Below, piece after piece: positions 7,552 to 14,300 of a DNA stretch of 16,989 bases. The translations under genes and the position numbers were made by a program. The DNA comes from an uncultured Campylobacter sp. (GTDB lineage Bacteria; Actinomycetota; Actinomycetes; Mycobacteriales; Mycobacteriaceae), in contig CALTYW010000037.1 in the NCBI GenBank assembly GCA_943913625.1, forward strand, positions 1 to 16,989, read 5' to 3'. The notes below the pieces were generated by a model. The model made no database searches. It saw only the letters and a program-made list of their open reading frames with translations, and was not told the DNA's origin. Each line of letters starts with the position of its first letter. The stretch's first letter is position 1.

Positions 7552-8132
7552 GGACCCGTAAAAACCGCCGTTTTTTCGACGGTGAAGCTACCCGTAGCCC
7601 GTCCGTCGATAGCGTCCACCGCCGATTTAGGCAGCGGCGTCACACTTCGAAACTGCAACACCTGGCCCTTCTCGATGGTCTGCGTCCGCGGAAGGGTGAC
7701 CTTCAAAGTCTGCCCGTCTTCGCTCACGCCGGTGGCCCTACCGACGTATGTCTGCGCCGTCTGACCTGGGCGGTAGTACACGTCGAATTCCATCGTTGTC
7801 GGGAATGTGAAACTTCCCCCGGAATTCAGCGCGATCACCTTGGCGGAGTGCGTATTCGCGTCATCCCGCGCGTTGGCCCACAGCTGGGTTCCCCTCGTGT
7901 CGTAGTAGACGTTCGTGGTGTTCCACCCCTCTTGCGAGGTCCCCACCGTGGGGCCAGTGGGCGCCGGCGGCTCGAAGATGCGGCCGAGCAGGCGGTCCCA
8001 GATCGACGCCTGCGCCTCCTGCGGAGTGGGCACCACAAGCCCGGTGACAGCCAGAGAAAACACGGCGAGACCGGCCACAGCCTTCCTGCGGGCGAAGTAC
8101 GGGGGCTTTTCGGTATGCGAGGGCTTATTCAC
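7530..8132 (-). CDS. Signal peptide and N-terminal domain of the frameshifted surface protein
   Basis: The 200-residue frame starts at GTG 8132 (weak GGAT site upstream). It carries a signal peptide: Lys/Arg n-region ending ARRK, a hydrophobic core, and a cleavage site after EAQA at about residue 42. Residues ~66-165 form a beta-rich domain distantly resembling the N-terminal domain of the giant protein (ending GQVLQFRS against GQSLSIEY). After Phe191 the frame reads nine aberrant residues and stops at 7530. The -1 frame continues smoothly as YGSVPAAAKLKLEGPDGEL in the 1069-residue reading. One extra base in the A5 run (7560-7564) or the T6 run (7571-7576), plus-strand numbering, would join both into about 1263 residues. 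It could be a pseudogene, a phase-variable or slippage-dependent gene, or a sequencing error. It has its own promoter, homologous to that of the giant gene. Confidence 0.8.
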   Translation of the reverse strand: MNKPSHTEKPPYFARRKAVAGLAVFSLAVTGLVVPTPQEAQASIWDRLLGRIFEPPAPTGPTVGTSQEGWNTTNVYYDTRGTQLWANARDDANTHSAKVIALNSGGSFTFPTTMEFDVYYRPGQTAQTYVGRATGVSEDGQTLKVTLPRTQTIEKGQVLQFRSVTPLPKSAVDAIDGRATGSFTVEKTAVFTGPCQLQPS

Positions 8133-8158
8133 GATGGATCCAATTGCGAAACGACGTT

Positions 8159-8172
8159 GGGAGAAATTCGAG
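8159..8172 (-). promoter_or_regulatory. Conserved leader motif, copy 2
   Basis: The 14-bp sequence CTCGAATTTCTCCC (minus strand) lies 26 nt upstream of the GTG at 8132 and is identical to the copy 30 nt upstream of the giant gene's start. It falls between predicted transcription start and start codon, so it is untranslated RNA. Its CUCC could pair with a GGAG ribosome binding site, but that is speculative. Confidence 0.5.
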
Positions 8173-8215
8173 CATGTAAGCGACGCGAAACTGCTTCCAC
8201 GCCGAAACTGTCACC

Positions 8216-8244
8216 ACACTACAAAGGCCCCCGCACGGAGACAA
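8216..8244 (-). promoter_or_regulatory. Promoter of the shorter paralogue
   Basis: Minus-strand TTGTCT (8244-8239), a 17-nt spacer and TAGTGT (8221-8216). The CTTTG just before the -10, and the ~80-nt leader that follows, align with the giant gene's promoter and leader, so the control region was duplicated with the gene. Confidence 0.6.
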
Positions 8245-8265
8245 CTGGGGAAACTAGGGCGTGGG

Positions 8266-8307
8266 AAAGGGCTCGTCGAAAAGCAATTGCTTCACGACGA
8301 GCCCTTT
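8266..8307 (-). terminator. Terminator hairpin after the giant surface protein gene
   Basis: A perfect 13-bp stem (AAAGGGCTCGTCG at 8266-8278 with CGACGAGCCCTTT at 8295-8307) begins 10 nt past the giant gene's TAA. Its loop contains the palindrome AAGCAATTGCTT, which can extend the stem. The 3' side ends in TTT on both strands. It separates the giant transcript from the promoter at 8216-8244. Confidence 0.75.
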
Positions 8308-8317
8308 ACTCACCTAC

Positions 8318-11300
8318 TTACTGATCAGCCTCTTCGCGGGAGGAACTTCCAGACGCACCGTCGGAGTCGCTCTTGTTGGAGCTGCCCGCGTCAGGCCCGC
8401 AGACCGCGAAGTAGATACCGATTCCGATCGCCGCGAGGGCGAAGAGCACGCCACCGGTACCGGCGACGGCGTCGGAGGCACGCAGCTGGCCCAGGTCGAC
8501 GTTCATCTCGTCCGCTGCTTGGTTGATCTGGTCCTGGAAGACCACACCTGCGCCACCGATCGTCGCGGAAAGCACCGCGATCGGGATGAGCCACAGCAGC
8601 GGGTTCGCCGCCGAGGATCCAGCCAGGCAGGCGCTGGAGCCCTGCTGGACTTCGGTCGGAGCGCCCGCGTCCGCCCCTTCGACGAGCTCGAGCGCAACAC
8701 TCTTGAGGCCGAATTCTTCCTCACCGGTGATCTCGAAGACTTCTCCCTCGAGGGTGGAGCCAGGCTCAATGGAGTTGGCGCTGCCCGGGCGCGGCTTCGC
8801 AAGCTTCAGCCCGCCGGGGTTGTCCATCTTGATGTAGTACTCCCCAGCCGGGGAGTTCTCGAAGAGGACGTTGCCGTTTTCATCGGTACGCGCCGGCACA
8901 ACCGGGGAGTTGTCGGTGCGCTGCAGCGACAGGTTCAGACCCTCGATGCCTTCGCCCTCGTCCTGGCGGCCGTTGCCGTTTCGGTCGATGTAGGCGACGA
9001 CCTGCACATCGGTCGCGGCCTCCGCCCCGGCGTCCACGATGATGTGGGCGTTGCCCTTGATGTTTTCGCGCGGGGTGATGATCAGGACGGACGACGGATC
9101 CTCACCGAAGTCCGGCTCGCCGTCGATCGCCTTGCCGCGCTTCGGGCGTGGAGGCAGCTCGCCACGGGCCTCAGCAGCATTGTGGTGGCGGGTGCCCGGC
9201 TTCAGCGGCGGCAGGTCGGCAGTGAAGATCACGCGCTGGCCCGGCAGCAGGGTGCCGTTAAAGCCCTCCGGAGCCTTCACCTCGAGCTCGCGGCCGCGGT
9301 GCGCCTTCGTCTCAATGGTGCGTGGTGCCCCGTTTGCCAGGACCCGGTCGCCCTGGATGTGGCCACCGGCAACGAGCGCGACATCGATGCGCTTGTACTC
9401 GTTCATCTTGATCGAGCCATCTTTTTGCTTCAACGGCTCACGAGCGATGACCACCAAGCCGCGTTCAGCAGCACCGCGCAGGACATCCTTGTTCGCCGCG
9501 ATAGTGACTGCACCGTCGACGGTGTCGATCTTCGCATCTACCTCACGCACCTGTGCGCCAGTCTGCTCATCGACGACCTCCAGCTCAACGCCAGCCATCG
9601 GCTCCTTGGCATTGAAGTCGTCTTGGTCGCCCTCATAGACACGGTCGCTGACGCTGACGTTGACCATCGGGGTCGAACCGGTGTTGACCACCTCGTACGT
9701 GAACTGCAGCGCGTCGTCGGCGGACATGCGCACCGGCGAGTCCGGGTTCGTGGCAAAGCGAGCGTTGACCTTCTTCTCCGCGGAGAGCTGCATGAACCGC
9801 GTGTAGGCGGAGTCCGGATCCGAAGCGACCGTCACACCGGTCTCAGTCGAAGCGTAGGCGGTAGCGACGTTGTTGAAATCAAACGCGTCGTCAGGCATCT
9901 GCTCCTTGCTCATCATGCCTGTGAACACCACGTGATCACCCGGCTTGAGAACCGACTGCGCAGTCCAGTTCTTCGGCATTTCGATCTTGACACCGCGGGC
10001 CTCGAACTCGGGGTCCTTCACCGTGTCAGCAGTGATCCCCGTCAGGTTCTCCTTGCCGTCGTTGGTGATGATGAACGAGTAGAGCAAGCCCTCCTCACTG
10101 TCAGCCACCATTGTCATGGCGTCTTCCTTGGTGTCCGCGTCGCGGCCCCACACGCGCTTCTGCAAGCTCAGTTTCGCGGCGGTCAGACGGATCTCCGGCA
10201 GCACCAGCTTCTCGCCAGGGCGAATCACCACATCGAACGGGACAATCTGGCGGCCACCACTGAGCGTCTCAATTTCAACGACTGCGCGGCCAGGCACGAG
10301 GTCCTCGACGGTGTACTTGCCCTGCTCATCTGCCACAGCGGTGTGGTACTCCTCGCGGGCATCCTTGATGATCACGGTCACGCCCGAAACCGGGTTGCCG
10401 TCCGCATCCAGGATTCGGCCTTCCGCCTCCGAGCGCGGTGCCGGTACAAACGTCGGGGCGATCTTCACCGCGCCGTCCCTGGACACCGCATTCGGCAGCG
10501 GCTGTGGCTTGGACAGGTCGACCTTGCGGCCGTCGATCTCTACGACCGGGTTCCAGCCTTTGGGGAACTCCACGCGGTAGGTGAACGAGTCGGGGTCTTG
10601 GATGTGCTCGAACTTCAGCGGATCGGTAATGAAGTAGCCATCGTCATCCATCCGGACCGGAGGAACCATCTGGTACTTCTCACCCGTGTTCGGGTTGACG
10701 CCTTCGCCCTCGATGATGACCTTTGCGCCTTCGATCGGGAACCCGGCATCGTCGACAAGCCAGCCGCTCACAGTGCCGGGGTTCTCGACCGGTTTCTCCG
10801 CCAACTCCTTGCCCGTCTTCTTCACAACGACCGGGTCCAGAACCTCACGGTCCTTCGGGCCTACCTCAACTCGTACCGGGCGCGGATCGCCGTAACCATC
10901 CACATCCACCTCAGCAAGGTAGTTGCCAACAGGGAGCTCGCCCGAGGAAACCTTGCCGTCGGCGCCAGACGTTGTTTCCTTGACGATCTCGCCCTTCGGA
11001 TTGCGAATGATCACCTTCGCACCCTCAACTGGTTCGCCAGTATCGGTCCTCACTTCGAACTCGAAGGAGCCCGTAGCGTCGGTCGCGATCGCTGACATCT
11101 CGACGACACCGAAGGAGGCGGGCTTTCCGGCCTTCACCTCAAGTTCGATGTCCTCCACCGGGTTCCAACCCGACGGAGCGTTCACGCGGACCCAGTACTT
11201 GCCCGGCGCGACATCAGCAAGCTCGGCGTTGCCGCTGGCCTTGTCAAAGTGGAAGTCACGCACCCAGCCCTTGTTGGCATCGAGCAGGTGAATGGTCACA

Positions 11301-14300
11301 CCCTCGACCGCGTTTCCGCGTGCGTCGATGACCCGGCCTGTTACCTTGCGATTCTCAGCAGTGAAGACGAGCAGCTCGGCCTTCGTCTCCGTGCCCGGCT
11401 TCACAGTCAAGGTCTGCTGCTGTGCCTTGCCGTACCCGGCGGGTGGCGTGACCTTCAGGGTGTACTGACCCGGGCGGAGCTTCTCCACCTTGATCGAGCC
11501 GTCCTTGCCCACGGTGACGGGCTGCGAAGAATCGTCCTTGGCAATGAGTTCTGCGCTCGCGCCCTCAAGGGCGTTGCCGTTCTTATCCGCAATACGGCCC
11601 GTGATGGAACCGTCCTTACCAATGACGCGAATCGGCCCGAGGTTCAGGGAACCGCCCGGAGCAAGGGTGATGTCCTGTTCCGTCGGCACATACTCCGCCG
11701 GCGGGATGATCTTCACCTTGTAGTCACCCGGCTTGATGCCCGAGGCGCTGATCTTGCCTTCCTCATCGACGTCCAGCGCGGTAACAAGCTTGTTGTCGCG
11801 GGTCAGCAGCTCCGCCTTCGCACCGGCAATCTTCTCGCCCTGCTCATCGACGATGGCGCCAGTAAACGCACCTTCGTTCGCCGTGATGATGAACGAGACC
11901 TTGACCGGGTCTGCGGTGTTCGCGTCGATAGCCACCTGCACCTTCTGCGGGGCATCCACAGAGTAACCAGCTGGCGCATCGACGGCCACGGTGTATTCAC
12001 CCGGAATCAGCTGATCAGTAACGACCTTGCCGTTTTCCAACTTCAGCTGCTCATTCTTCGCAGCCGCTCCCCGTCCACCCGTCAGGGTGACGGAAACTGG
12101 GCCAACCGGACCCGAAACCGCAACCTCGATCGGGCGGCGCTTCAGCTCAGGCCTAATAGCAACCGGCTTCGTCCCCTGGCCCGCAACGACCTCAAACGCA
12201 GCCTGCGCGGCGGAGTAATCATTGGTTTCTACGACACTTGCGGTGTACTTGCCTGCTGCGAGGCCCTTCACGTTAAACGCGCCGGACTTCGAAGTGGTCA
12301 CGGTCTGCGTTTGCCCGTTCCCGGTAATTGTGACGTCAACACCGGAGACGGCCTCGTCGAGGTCGTTGGTGACAGAGCCGGACACCTCGTCGAGCGCGCC
12401 AACCTTGATGGTGGTGTTACCGCCTCGCGCCTCTGCCACCGTAACCGAGCCAGACGCGCCTGAGTGCTTTGCACCCGGCTGCACAACCACGGTGTATGTA
12501 CCCGGGGTGACGCCCTCGAACTTGATCTCGCCGTCCTCGTTGGTCGTGCCGTTGAAATCGGTTCCCTCGAGAGACACCTGCGCGTTTGCCACAGACTGGT
12601 CCGCGTCGTTTCGCACCCGAACCGTCGCCGGCATGGCATTCGCGGTGACCGTGAACACCGATACCGCGGGCTCGCCTGCACGAACACTGATCTTTTTCTC
12701 AACGGGAGCAACGCTGTAGCCGTTCGCCGGCTTCACCTTGATCGTGTAATCACCGGGGAGAAGATCCCCCAGCTCGTAGCGCCCGTCGCTCGCCGCCTTC
12801 AGCTCGCGGGGCTTGATGTTTTGCGGGCCGCCAACAATCGTCACCGATTCTGGAGCCTTGCCGGCAACCTGTGCAACGGCACTTCCGCGGTGCAGCGCAA
12901 CGCGGACCGGCAACTTCTCTTCCTTGCCCGCTGTGACGTCGAACGGCTCAGTCTTTTCCGCGAACCCCTCGCCGGAGATGCGGGCGGTGTACTTACCGCT
13001 CTGCAAACGCCCCGCGTCGAAGTTGCCGTCCTTGTCGGCCTTCAGATTCAACGGGTCGATGTCATCACCGGTGATCGTGATCGTTGCATCGACGGGTCGA
13101 CCCAGATCATCCAACACGGAGCCTGTGACGCGGTTCCGGGTCTTCATCGGTGCCTTGATTTTTGAACCGGTGACCTCGGCCGCTTCGAGAGTGCCGGTGA
13201 AGTCCGCGTGCTCGCCCTTCGGATCCGTGATCACGTAGTCGTACTTGCCTGGGGTCACTGCGGTGGCAATTGCATTGCCGTCAGAGTCGGCATCGAAGAC
13301 GTAGGTCTTCGACTTGTCGCCCACTGCGGTCAGTGTTGCCTTGGCTCCCGGTACCTTGACACCGGCGTCGTTTATAACCTCGATAGCCACGCGGACGTCG
13401 TTCGCGGTCACCTTGAAATCAAGGTTCTTCGTCGCACCAGCATCAAGAGTGAAAGAGGCCTTCGTCGGCCCGACCGGCGCGACTGAGTACCCCTGCGCGG
13501 GGTTCACGGTAACCGAGTAGCTGCCCGGCGCGAGGTCGCCGATCTCGTATTTACCGTCGGCGGTCTTGGCGATTGCCCTGGTACCTGCGTTCGTCGGCCC
13601 GCCAGAGATCATCACCGACTCTGGAGCCTTACCGGAGACGTTCACCGCGACTGTGCCGCGGTTGATCTTGACCTCAAGGCTGATTGGGTCAGTGCCTTTG
13701 CCTGCCTGGACGGTGAACGGTACGGGCTTCGATGCCGCGTACGTCGAGCCCTTGACAACTTGTGCCGAGTAGTCGCCCTTGGGAAGTCGACCCGCGTCGA
13801 ACGACCCGTCATTGTTTGTCGTGAACGTCTGCGAGTAGTTGTTCGGCCCCGTGATCTTCACCTGCGCACCTTCAACGCCGCCGCCGACGTCGAAGGAAAC
13901 GTTACCGGTGACCTTGTTCAGGGAACCCACCCTAATTTCGGTGGTACCACCGGTGGCAATGTCAAGAACCAAGTTGCTGCCCGCACCGGAAAATTCAGAG
14001 GTGCCGTTCACCTTCACCTGGTACTTACCCGGCTTCAGCTCGTTAAAGACGGCAACACCATCTGCGCCGGTCTTGGCGGTGCGGCCGTTCTGGGTGCCGT
14101 CGTCAAGCAGCACGGTAACGCCCGAGAGTTTCGCGCCACCGTCGTTGATCACGGTGACCTTGCCGGTCACGTTGTTCACACCCAGCGAGAAGTTGGCCGC
14201 GTCGCTGTTTGCCGTGCGGACCTGGGCGGAGACCTTGCCGGACACTGTGTAACCGTTAGGAACGGTGTTCTGGTCGGCCGCAACATCGTAGCGGCCCGTG

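Noticed and set aside
7564..7576. Canonical -1 programmed frameshift heptamer at the broken gene
   Set aside because: Neither run gives X-XXY-YYZ in the reading phase; only single-codon re-pairing (TTT or AAA) is possible. A classic heptamer is therefore not claimed, though slippage remains open.
8261..11095. 944-codon open frame on the plus strand, opposite the giant gene
   Set aside because: It is antisense to a clearly coding frame with repeated domains. Its translation is Arg/His/Asp-rich without domains, as expected from complementary codons in high-GC DNA. Similar long antisense frames occur opposite the other repeat genes (5182-6252, 11249-12463, 13760-14911).
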